The notes under the pieces are model-generated. The model was given only the letters and a program-made list of their open reading frames with translations, was not told the DNA's origin and did not search any database. The translations under genes were made by a program, and so were the position numbers. Source: Luminiphilus sp. (GTDB lineage: Bacteria > Pseudomonadota > Gammaproteobacteria > Pseudomonadales > Halieaceae). Taken from it: 9,192 nucleotides of DNA. Below, one piece after another: positions 1 through 6,296 of the stretch. Location of the stretch: NCBI GenBank assembly GCA_024638905.1, contig JAHEJH010000030.1, positions 1-9,192 on the forward strand, given 5' to 3'. Positions within the stretch are counted from its first letter, which is position 1. The number at the start of each line of letters is the position of its first letter.

Positions 1-609
1 CTCATCATTCGCGCGTTTGCTCTCACACGCACTCAAAAACGTGCTCAATGCGCTGTTATTGGGCTCTACCAGGCGGGCGAAACGCAGGTTAGCCAGGGTG
101 TATTCGTGCGCACAGAAGATCAAGGTCTCGGGGGGTAGCCCACGCAGTTTTTCCAGCGATCCCCGCATTTGGGGAGGCGTGCCCTCGAATACGCGCCCGC
201 AGCCGCCCACGAACAAGGTATCGCCACAAAAAAGTGACTGCACAGCGAGGCTGTAATAGGCGATATGGTCCAGAGTATGACCGGGTACGTTCAGCACCGA
301 AAAATCTACGCCCAATACCGATACGGTATCTCCCTCTGCCACGATGTGGTCATAGGGGCCGGCGGGGCTATCCGCTGGCCCCCAGACCTCGCACCCCGTC
401 TCTGTCTTTAGGGCTTCGACCGCGCCTGTGTGATCAAAGTGATGGTGAGTGACCAGAATTCCCGAGAGTTCAATCCCAGCAGCCCCCAAAGCCGCCAGCA
501 CCGGTCCCGGCTCCCCAGGATCCACAACGAAAGCTTGATTGTTGCGCACAATCAACCAGATGTAGTTGTCGCTGAAGGCCCGAATCGGCGATATAGTTAA
601 CATATTCAT
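1..609 (-). CDS. gloB: Hydroxyacylglutathione hydrolase (glyoxalase II), 3' end outside window
   Basis: This metallo-beta-lactamase-fold enzyme hydrolyses S-D-lactoylglutathione to D-lactate and glutathione, the second step of cytosolic methylglyoxal detoxification. The visible 203 residues start MNMLTISPIRAFSDNYIW, a typical GloB beginning. The metal-binding motif THHHFDH lies at residues 54-60. Further ligands are H111 (in PGHT), D130 (in FCGDTLF) and H168 (in CAHEYT). The stretch GGCGRVFEGTP at 135-145 is characteristic of glyoxalase II rather than of other family members. No stop codon is reached before the left edge; the usual length of about 255-260 residues implies that some 50 are missing. 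The start at 609 is preferred over the ATG two codons downstream because an AGGAG sits 11 nt upstream of it. It is divergent from the methyltransferase-rnhA-dnaQ operon, with roughly 43 bp between start codons, so the two promoters must be very close or overlap. Confidence 0.95.
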   Translation of the reverse strand, partial: MNMLTISPIRAFSDNYIWLIVRNNQAFVVDPGEPGPVLAALGAAGIELSGILVTHHHFDHTGAVEALKTETGCEVWGPADSPAGPYDHIVAEGDTVSVLGVDFSVLNVPGHTLDHIAYYSLAVQSLFCGDTLFVGGCGRVFEGTPPQMRGSLEKLRGLPPETLIFCAHEYTLANLRFARLVEPNNSALSTFLSACESKRANDE

Positions 610-620
610 TGAATAAGCGG

Positions 621-625
621 CTCCT
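621..625 (-). promoter_or_regulatory. Ribosome binding site of gloB
   Basis: AGGAG on the minus strand lies 11 nt before the ATG at 609 and 17 nt before the alternative ATG at 603. This decides in favour of the first start. It lies only about 28 bp from the start of the divergent methyltransferase gene. Confidence 0.6.
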
Positions 626-652
626 GTGGTGCCCAGAGGCTACCCTGTGGCA

Positions 653-1465
653 ATGAGTGTGACCAGCCCCATGAAAGAAGAAGCGAACCGTCACAACGAC
701 CTGTCCCGCTGGTACCGGGATAAAAAGCTAGGCCAGCGGCTCACTGATCAGTTGACCGAGGCGCTGAACGAGTCACTTGAACAGGTATTTGGCTACCACA
801 TGCTGGTGACCGGGGCTGACATGGGTCTCGAGTTGAGCCGAATCGGCAAAACACAGCGTTTATTCAGGCTGGTAACGCGGGCCAACGCCGATCAGCCCCT
901 TCAAGCCGTGCTCGGTGCGAGTCACGAACTGCCGTTTGCGACGGATTCATTAGACGCGCTGGTGCTGTGCCATACGCTGAATATGTCCTCGGTCCCACAC
1001 CAAACCCTCCGTGAGTGTCAGCGTGTACTGGTGCCGAACGGCCACTTATTCGTGATCTCGTTTAATCCCCTCAGTATCCGCGGGGTAGCCAGCGGGTTGC
1101 GCAGGTGGCTTAGCCGGGGGCGCAGGCACACCAAGAGCGTCAGTGGCCGGCGCCTAGGTGATTGGCTATCGCTGCTTGGGTTCTCCCACGCCGAACCGCT
1201 TTATTTTGCGAGTTTCGCGCCTCTAGGACGAGGACGGGTGGGCCGTCTCATGGATCGATTCGACCGCTGGCTGGTGAGAATCAATGCGCCAACAGGGACC
1301 GCCTACCTCCTGCATGCCCGCAAGCGGGTGGCAGTGCATCTTGACTCGGGAATCAAGGTGGAGCGACCCCGGCTCATTTCGATCCCACTTGGCAAAGCAC
1401 AGGAGGGGGTGCCGGTGCCCAGGCATGTCAGCCGATCCCAGCAGGATGGTGCTGAAACCACCTGA
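653..1465 (+). CDS. yafS: YafS-like class I SAM-dependent methyltransferase-family protein
   Basis: The protein has about 270 residues and is similar from memory to E. coli YafS, which also sits between gloB and rnhA. Shared landmarks are a GYHML segment near residue 47, LPFATDSLDALVLCHTL near 93 (resembling the acidic post-II and IV motif region of Methyltransf_11 proteins), VLVPNGHLFVISFNP near 125, and GDWLSLLGF near 169. The first glycine-rich SAM-binding motif is degenerate (LVTGADMG in place of a GxGxG loop), so catalytic activity and substrate are unknown. A methyltransferase role is inferred from the fold. The start is uncertain: ATG 653 is chosen, but GTG 647 has an AGAGG (635-639) at the better spacing of 7 nt. 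The TGA overlaps the rnhA ATG by one base, indicating translational coupling. Two arginine-rich stretches (about residues 150-160 and the C-terminal third) make the protein basic. Confidence 0.8.
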   Translation: MSVTSPMKEEANRHNDLSRWYRDKKLGQRLTDQLTEALNESLEQVFGYHMLVTGADMGLELSRIGKTQRLFRLVTRANADQPLQAVLGASHELPFATDSLDALVLCHTLNMSSVPHQTLRECQRVLVPNGHLFVISFNPLSIRGVASGLRRWLSRGRRHTKSVSGRRLGDWLSLLGFSHAEPLYFASFAPLGRGRVGRLMDRFDRWLVRINAPTGTAYLLHARKRVAVHLDSGIKVERPRLISIPLGKAQEGVPVPRHVSRSQQDGAETT

Positions 1466-1911
1466 TGAAGCAAGTCAGCGCCTTTACAGACGGAGCGTGC
1501 AGCGGCAACCCGGGCCCAGGTGGCTGGGGCGCGGTCCTGCAGTTTGGCGATCACGAGCGAGAGCTGCATGGTGGCGCCGAGGACACCACCAACAATCGCA
1601 TGGAGCTTACGGCTGCTATAGAGGCGCTGAGGGCGCTGAGTGAGCCGTGCCGGGTCAGCCTGACAACCGATTCCACCTACGTCAAAGATGGGATCACCCA
1701 GTGGCTGACCAATTGGAAACGCAATGGGTGGAGAACCGCCGCCAAAAAGCCCGTCAAAAATCAGGATCTGTGGCAGGCGCTGGACCATGAAGCGGCGCGG
1801 CATGAGGTGGACTGGTGTTGGGTCAAGGGCCACAGTGGGCATCCTGAAAACGAACGAGCAGACAGGCTGGCTAACCTTGGTATGGATGAAGTCAGAGACG
1901 CCAATGGATAG
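1465..1911 (+). CDS. rnhA: Ribonuclease HI
   Basis: RNase HI cleaves the RNA strand of RNA-DNA hybrids, removing R-loops and primer RNA in the cytoplasm. At 148 residues it is close to the 155 of the E. coli enzyme. The full active site is visible: D9 in FTDGACSGNPGPGG, E47 in NNRMEL, D69 in TTDSTY, H123 in VKGHSGHPEN and D133 in ERADRLA. The basic handle region (WKRNGWRTAAKKPVKNQDLW, residues 84-103) found in the E. coli-type enzyme is present. The start overlaps the stop of the preceding gene (TGATG) and only a distant AGGA precedes it, so expression probably depends on coupling. Its last eight bases overlap the start of dnaQ. In E. coli rnhA and dnaQ are transcribed divergently; here they are co-directional. 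Confidence 0.97.
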   Translation: MKQVSAFTDGACSGNPGPGGWGAVLQFGDHERELHGGAEDTTNNRMELTAAIEALRALSEPCRVSLTTDSTYVKDGITQWLTNWKRNGWRTAAKKPVKNQDLWQALDHEAARHEVDWCWVKGHSGHPENERADRLANLGMDEVRDANG

Positions 1912-2635
1912 ACGTCAGATAGTGCTCGACACAGAAACCACGGGGCTCGAGGTCAACCAGGGTCATCGCATTATCGAGATTGGATGCGTTGAGCTCGTCA
2001 ACCGGCGCATAACCGGCCGCCACTATCACCAATACATCCAGCCAGAGCGGGACATTGACGCCGGCGCTCTTGAAGTGCACGGCATCACGCAGGAGTTTCT
2101 GGCTGGCAAACCGACTTTTAGCGAGATTGCACCGGAGTTTGTGGAGTTTGTGCGAGGCGCCGAGCTGGTAATCCATAACGCGCCCTTTGATGTGGGCTTT
2201 ATCGATTCCGAACTGGATCGGTTGGAGCCCTCCGTCGGCGCGCTAGATACTGTTTGCAGTGTCGTGGACACGTTGCAGATGGCACGGCACAAGCACCCGG
2301 GGCAGCGAAATAATCTTGACGCCCTGTGTCAACGATACGAGATCGACAACACCAGTCGAACACTCCATGGGGCTTTGCTTGATGCCGAGATACTGGCTGA
2401 AGTGTATCTCGCCATGACGGGAGGACAGGCCTCGCTGGGTCTGGGAGCAGAGAGCAGTGATGCGTCTTCAAACGGGGCAGGGCCGGACAATGGCATCAGG
2501 CGCCTAGCCGCCGAAAGGAAGGCACTGACTGTGCTAAGGGCAAGCCCGGAAGAGACCGAGCGACACGAGGCCAAGCTCCGGGAGCTCGACCTCAGTGCGG
2601 GCGAGGCGATATGGCGGAGATCACCCCGCCACTAA
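1904..2635 (+). CDS. dnaQ: DNA polymerase III subunit epsilon (3'-5' proofreading exonuclease)
   Basis: This subunit proofreads replication errors within the DNA polymerase III core, bound to the alpha subunit. The protein has 243 residues (E. coli: 243). The DEDDh exonuclease motifs are intact: Exo I DTETTG with D9 and E11, Exo II HNAPFDVGFID with D96, and Exo III LHGALLDAEI with H155 and D160. The QRNNLDALCQRY segment before Exo III is typical of the family. A Gly/Ser/Asp-rich linker (about 173-197) leads to a C-terminal alpha-binding tail (about 198-243) ending in an IWRR motif like the LWRA end of E. coli epsilon. The start at 1904 is preferred because it begins directly with the exonuclease domain and overlaps rnhA by eight bases; an upstream in-frame extension lies entirely within rnhA. 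It is the last gene of the operon and is convergent with nhaB. Confidence 0.96.
   Translation: MDRRQIVLDTETTGLEVNQGHRIIEIGCVELVNRRITGRHYHQYIQPERDIDAGALEVHGITQEFLAGKPTFSEIAPEFVEFVRGAELVIHNAPFDVGFIDSELDRLEPSVGALDTVCSVVDTLQMARHKHPGQRNNLDALCQRYEIDNTSRTLHGALLDAEILAEVYLAMTGGQASLGLGAESSDASSNGAGPDNGIRRLAAERKALTVLRASPEETERHEAKLRELDLSAGEAIWRRSPRH
2612..2631 (+). terminator. Weak stem-loop at the dnaQ end, possible terminator
   Basis: TGGCGG (2612-2617) can pair with CCGCCA (2626-2631) across an 8-nt loop, ending just before the dnaQ TAA. No run of T follows, so it is at best a weak or Rho-assisted signal. It is listed because the convergent genes leave no other room for a terminator. Confidence 0.2.
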
Positions 2636-2636
2636 T

Positions 2637-4142
2637 TCAGAGGTTGACGTACACCGCCGCCAAACCAACAGACGTCAACACGATCGTATAGGGCAGGGCC
2701 ATCAATACCATCTTGCCGTAAGACAATCGAATTAATGGCGCCAACGCAGACGTCAGCAGGAACAGGAACGCTGCCTGGCCATTCGGCGTCGCAACCGACG
2801 GCAGATTGGTGCCCGTATTGATGGCAATCGCCAGCCGATCAAACTCGGCGCGATCGATCTCTCCCGCCTTGAGTGCCGCGTCGATCTCGGAGATATACAC
2901 CGTCGCAACGAACACATTATCCGAGATCGCTGAGAGGATGCCGTTGGCCAAGAAGAACATGGCGGGACGCACCTCGCTGGACATTGCCAATACCGACTCA
3001 ATCACCGGTGTGAACAGGTGCTGCTCATGAATCACCGCGACGATCGCGAAGAACACCACCAACAGCGCAGTGAAGGGCAGGGCCTCCTGAAAAGCGTGCC
3101 CAATCTCGTGCTCATCGGTAATCCCGTTGAATGCGGTCAGCAGTACGATCACGAGCAAACCAATCAAGCCCACGGCCGCTAAATGAAAGGCGAGCGCAAA
3201 CACCAGAATGGCGGCTGTGATGGCCTGAATCTGCAGCTTGGCTCTCGAGCGGGCCGTTGCGGCGGCCTGTTGACCCTCATCGAAACGGGTGAGCACCTGC
3301 CGGACGTTTTCGGGCATCAGCGCCCCATAGCCGAACCATCCTGTGGCCTCTAGCAGGACGCAGGTAATCAGACCGCAGACCAGAACCGGCATGGTAATCG
3401 GTGCCATGTAGAGGAAGAACGTCTGGAAGTCCCAGCCCGCGACCGTCGCAATCAGCAGGTTTTGGGGCTCTCCTACCAATGTACAGACACCACCCAACGC
3501 GGTGCCTACCGCGCCATGCATCAGCAAGCTCCGGAGAAATGCCCGGAATGCTTCAAGGTCTGCCTGCGAGTCAGCCTGCACTGAGCTGTCTTTAGTGTGG
3601 TCATGGCTCTTATCCGATACATCCATGCCCGAGGCAACCCGGTGAAACACAGCGTAGAACCCTACGCCAACACTGATCAATACCGCCGTCACGGTCAATG
3701 CATCGAGAAACGCCGACAAGACCGCCGAAACAATCGAGAACAAAAACGCCAACAGCTTTTTGGATCGGACATTGAGCAGGATCTTAGTGAACACAAATAG
3801 GAGCAGATCCTTCATGAAGTAGATGCCTGCCACCATGAACATCAGCAGCAGAATCACCTCAAAGTTGGCCTCGGCCTCATGGAACACACTGTGTGGATCG
3901 GCGAGACCCAACAATATTCCCTCGATCGCTAGCAACCCGCCCGGCTGCAAAGGATAACAACGCAACGCCAGAGCCAACGTGAAGATAAACTCGCCAATAA
4001 GCGCCCAGCCCGTGACAACAGGCCCCGCCGCCATCAGCAGTAGCGGGTTGATGACAATAAACCCGATGATGGTTTGCTTGTACCAGTTCGGGGATTCGCC
4101 GAGGAAGTTGCTCCAAAAGGCGTTTAGAGAAGATTCACTCAT
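2637..4142 (-). CDS. nhaB: Na+/H+ antiporter NhaB
   Basis: NhaB is an inner-membrane secondary transporter that expels Na+ in exchange for protons, supporting sodium tolerance and pH homeostasis. The 501-residue length fits the family (about 500-530). The N-terminus has the NhaB-type sequence FLGESPNWYKQTIIGFIVINP, and the protein is hydrophobic throughout with many predicted membrane helices. FLDALTVTAVLISVG contains D147, matching a membrane aspartate reported as important in Vibrio NhaB. Other family-like stretches are CTLVGEPQNLLIA near 220, ISDNVFVATVYI, and INTGTNLPSVATPNGQAAFLFLLTS near the C-terminus. A hydrophilic loop at about 172-195, rich in Asp, Ser and Gln, is variable. No strong ribosome binding site precedes ATG 4142. 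The gene appears monocistronic, divergent from nudC and convergent with dnaQ with one base between stop codons. Confidence 0.95.
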   Translation of the reverse strand: MSESSLNAFWSNFLGESPNWYKQTIIGFIVINPLLLMAAGPVVTGWALIGEFIFTLALALRCYPLQPGGLLAIEGILLGLADPHSVFHEAEANFEVILLLMFMVAGIYFMKDLLLFVFTKILLNVRSKKLLAFLFSIVSAVLSAFLDALTVTAVLISVGVGFYAVFHRVASGMDVSDKSHDHTKDSSVQADSQADLEAFRAFLRSLLMHGAVGTALGGVCTLVGEPQNLLIATVAGWDFQTFFLYMAPITMPVLVCGLITCVLLEATGWFGYGALMPENVRQVLTRFDEGQQAAATARSRAKLQIQAITAAILVFALAFHLAAVGLIGLLVIVLLTAFNGITDEHEIGHAFQEALPFTALLVVFFAIVAVIHEQHLFTPVIESVLAMSSEVRPAMFFLANGILSAISDNVFVATVYISEIDAALKAGEIDRAEFDRLAIAINTGTNLPSVATPNGQAAFLFLLTSALAPLIRLSYGKMVLMALPYTIVLTSVGLAAVYVNL

Positions 4143-4223
4143 AGTCGATAGTCCATGTCGTTGTTATCACTCATCGCCATCACGACGGGCTTACACCTGC
4201 GTGGTGGCTGATTGCTACTGATG

Positions 4224-4268
4224 ACCGGTGCCCTCTTATGAAGACCGGACGCCGGCACTGTACACCGG
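4224..4268. repeat. Three ACCGG elements phased at 20 bp in the nhaB-nudC intergenic region
   Basis: ACCGG begins at 4224, 4244 and 4264, an exact 20-bp period (about two helical turns). The outer two copies also form a 7-bp inverted repeat (ACCGGTG at 4224-4230 and CACCGGT at 4263-4269). The block lies 80-125 bp upstream of the nhaB start and could be an array of protein-binding sites. No regulator can be named from the sequence. Confidence 0.35.
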
Positions 4269-4282
4269 TTTTAAGGCTGCTG

Positions 4283-4288
4283 AGTATA
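4283..4288 (-). promoter_or_regulatory. Possible -10 element for nhaB
   Basis: TATACT on the minus strand matches the sigma-70 -10 consensus at five of six positions. No good -35 element is found 16-18 bp upstream of it. Transcription from here would pass through the phased ACCGG block before reaching nhaB, giving a leader of roughly 130 nt. The rest of 4143-4422 shows no small gene that I can support. Confidence 0.2.
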
Positions 4289-4363
4289 CGGGCGACGTTG
4301 TGACTTGGTTCTTGAGGGCCCTGCTCACAGTCACTGCTCGCAATTCAAACATCTTTCAAGTTC

Positions 4364-4392
4364 TTGTGCTCAGGCGAGTGGCTTCCTAGACT
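4364..4392 (+). promoter_or_regulatory. Candidate promoter of nudC-sohB
   Basis: TTGTGC (4364-4369) and TAGACT (4387-4392) are separated by 17 bp, the ideal sigma-70 spacing, though each hexamer is only a partial match. Initiation around 4399 would give a short leader of about 25 nt to the GTG start at 4423 and would exclude the more upstream GTG at 4393. Confidence 0.3.
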
Positions 4393-4407
4393 GTGCGCCT
4401 CTGCGCC

Positions 4408-4412
4408 AAGGA
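4408..4412 (+). promoter_or_regulatory. Ribosome binding site deciding the nudC start
   Basis: AAGGA lies 10 nt before the GTG at 4423. The alternative in-frame GTG at 4393 has no comparable purine-rich site in front of it. This favours 4423 as the real start of nudC. Confidence 0.5.
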
Positions 4413-4422
4413 AGTCTCCACT

Positions 4423-5232
4423 GTGCTCGACATTTCTGAATTACCCTCCGAACCTCAGTCCGAGGATTGGGGATTCGTTTTCGCGGGTCGAAACACAGTG
4501 ACCTCGCTGCGCGGGCAGCCCGGCTTGCCATGGCGACTCAGTGAGGTGACGGACCAGTGGGGTGTGAGCTTCGCTGATGCGGTGCCTGTCGGTCGTTGGC
4601 AGGACCGAGGCGTGTGGGCATTCTCGGTGCCTGAGGACAGCATTAACCAGACCGAGCATTTGTCCGGCAATCTTTACGGCCTGTTGGGCAGGGTGGAGGA
4701 CTCGCTATTTCATGCCCACGGGCGGGCGTATCAACTGCTCTATTGGCGAGATACACATCGGCACTGCGGCCGCTGCGGCAGCCTAACCCGGGCGATCGAG
4801 GATGGCCGAGCCGTACTCTGTGATAGTTGCTCCCTCCGGGTGTATCCGCGCGTTTCGCCCTGCGTCATTGTGCTGGTGCGCAAGGGTGATAAGTTGCTCT
4901 TAGCAGCTGCCGCAGGATTTCAGAAGCGGTTTTACAGCACCTTGGCGGGCTTTATGGAGCCGGGTGAAACCTGCGAGGATGCGGTGATTCGTGAAGTTCG
5001 AGAGGAGGTGGGTATCGAAGTAGGCAACGTCCGCTACTTCTCGTCGCAGCCTTGGCCCTTTCCCAGTCAAGTGATGCTGGGTTTCTTCGCCGAATGGCAG
5101 TCAGGTGAGCTGGCATTGAACCCCGATGAAATCGAAGACGCTGATTGGTTTGATATCAGTGCTATGCCACCCACACCTCCCAATGCCTCGATCTCGGGGC
5201 AGCTTATCTCCCACTTCATTGAGAGCCTGTAA
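4423..5232 (+). CDS. nudC: NAD+ diphosphatase / NADH pyrophosphatase (Nudix), NAD-RNA decapping enzyme
   Basis: NudC hydrolyses NAD(H) to NMN(H) and AMP, and in E. coli the family enzyme removes NAD caps from RNA 5' ends. The protein has 269 residues counted from GTG 4423. A four-cysteine zinc ribbon (C115, C118, C133, C136) is followed by YPRVSPCVIVLV at the start of the Nudix fold. A complete 23-residue Nudix box spans about 176-198, with GFMEPGE at its start and REVREEVGI at its end. The subfamily signature SQPWPFPS at about 208-215 specifies NAD pyrophosphatase rather than another Nudix hydrolase. The N-terminal part up to about residue 110 is the usual variable domain. A longer form from GTG 4393 would add ten residues, but the ribosome binding site favours 4423. 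The stop lies five bases before the sohB start, so the two are almost certainly co-transcribed. Confidence 0.93.
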   Translation: MLDISELPSEPQSEDWGFVFAGRNTVTSLRGQPGLPWRLSEVTDQWGVSFADAVPVGRWQDRGVWAFSVPEDSINQTEHLSGNLYGLLGRVEDSLFHAHGRAYQLLYWRDTHRHCGRCGSLTRAIEDGRAVLCDSCSLRVYPRVSPCVIVLVRKGDKLLLAAAAGFQKRFYSTLAGFMEPGETCEDAVIREVREEVGIEVGNVRYFSSQPWPFPSQVMLGFFAEWQSGELALNPDEIEDADWFDISAMPPTPPNASISGQLISHFIESL

Positions 5233-5237
5233 CCGCT

Positions 5238-6296
5238 ATGGAATTTATTCTCGATATTGCCGAGTTTTTGCTTCAAGCCATTATTTTGCTGGGGGTGTTT
5301 TTAATCGCTTTTGCCGGTGTGATGGCGCTCAGTCAGCGCAAACGTGGCGCGGGGGAAGTGGGCACTGTGGAGGCGCGATCACTCAATGAGCGCTTCGAGA
5401 TGCATGAGGAAGCAGTCCGCGCAGTGACCGAAGATCCGCTGGAAAGTAAAGCTCGCGGTAAGGATCAGAAAAAAGAGAAGAAAGCGAAGCGCAAAGCCAT
5501 CAAGCAAGCCTTGAAAGCGGAGGATGATGGCGAGGCTCGACGTCCTCGTGTGTTTGTCCTCGATTTTGACGGTGATATGCAGGCCAGTCAGGTCGATCAG
5601 TTACGCGAGGAAGTCTCAGCCATTTTGCCGGTAGTCGGGGAGGCCGATAAGGTTCTGCTGCGCCTGGAAAGTGGCGGCGGGGTGGTTCATGGGTATGGAC
5701 TTGCCGCCAGTCAGCTGATGCGTCTTAAGGACGCGGGGATTACGCTGACAATTTCAGTAGACAAGGTTGCCGCCAGCGGCGGCTACATGATGGCCTGCGT
5801 GGGTGATGAAATCATTGCAGCGCCGTTTGCCATCCTCGGCTCGATCGGGGTCGTCGCGCAATTGCCTAACTTTCATCGGCTACTCAAAAAGAATGACATT
5901 GATTTCGAGATGCATACCGCGGGGGAGTACAAGCGAACTCTCACGGTATTCGGCGAAAACACGGATAAGGCCAGAGAAAAGTTTCAGGCTGATATCGATG
6001 ACATCCACGTGCTATTCAAGGAATTCGTTTCAAGCAACCGACCGGTTGTCGCCATTGACGAGGTTGGCACCGGCGAGTTTTGGTTTGGCCAGCGGGCATT
6101 GGAGAAAAACCTCGCGGATCGCCTGTGTACCTCAGACAGCTTTTTGGTCGAGCACCTTGAAGGCTACGACCTGATTGAAGTCCGCTATCGCGCCAAGCGC
6201 AGCTGGCAAGAAAAACTGAGCCTAGCGGCGGAGATGGCGGTAGAGCGCGGGTTTCGACGACTGCTCAAGTCAGAGCGGGATCAGCAGTTTCTTTAG
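5238..6296 (+). CDS. sohB: Protease SohB, S49 (signal peptide peptidase A-like) family
   Basis: SohB is an inner-membrane-anchored serine protease of family S49; the E. coli gene was found as a multicopy suppressor of loss of the periplasmic protease DegP (HtrA). The protein has 352 residues. A single hydrophobic N-terminal segment (about 8-31) is followed by a charged, lysine-rich linker (about 66-100), as in known SohB proteins. The catalytic domain starts at about 104 with VFVLDFDGDMQAS. The Ser-Lys dyad is visible as S180 in KVAASGGYMMA and K232 in EYKRTLTVFGEN, close to the E. coli numbering. The ATG follows the nudC stop by five bases and has only a weak GAGAG in front. The last 32 bases overlap, tail to tail, the 3' end of the SulP-family gene on the other strand. 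Confidence 0.94.
   Translation: MEFILDIAEFLLQAIILLGVFLIAFAGVMALSQRKRGAGEVGTVEARSLNERFEMHEEAVRAVTEDPLESKARGKDQKKEKKAKRKAIKQALKAEDDGEARRPRVFVLDFDGDMQASQVDQLREEVSAILPVVGEADKVLLRLESGGGVVHGYGLAASQLMRLKDAGITLTISVDKVAASGGYMMACVGDEIIAAPFAILGSIGVVAQLPNFHRLLKKNDIDFEMHTAGEYKRTLTVFGENTDKAREKFQADIDDIHVLFKEFVSSNRPVVAIDEVGTGEFWFGQRALEKNLADRLCTSDSFLVEHLEGYDLIEVRYRAKRSWQEKLSLAAEMAVERGFRRLLKSERDQQFL

Noticed and set aside
234..694. Short open frames on both strands around gloB and its upstream region
   Set aside because: They overlap the recognised gloB or methyltransferase coding sequences in other frames and have no family-like content.
1303..1842. Open frame of 179 codons on the minus strand across the end of the methyltransferase gene and rnhA
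   Set aside because: It lies antisense to two clearly recognised genes, resembles no family and is rich in Arg and Pro as expected from a GC-rich shadow frame.
1724..1903. Upstream extension of the dnaQ frame by 60 codons
   Set aside because: The extension lies inside rnhA in another frame and is not epsilon-like; the exonuclease domain begins immediately after the ATG at 1904.
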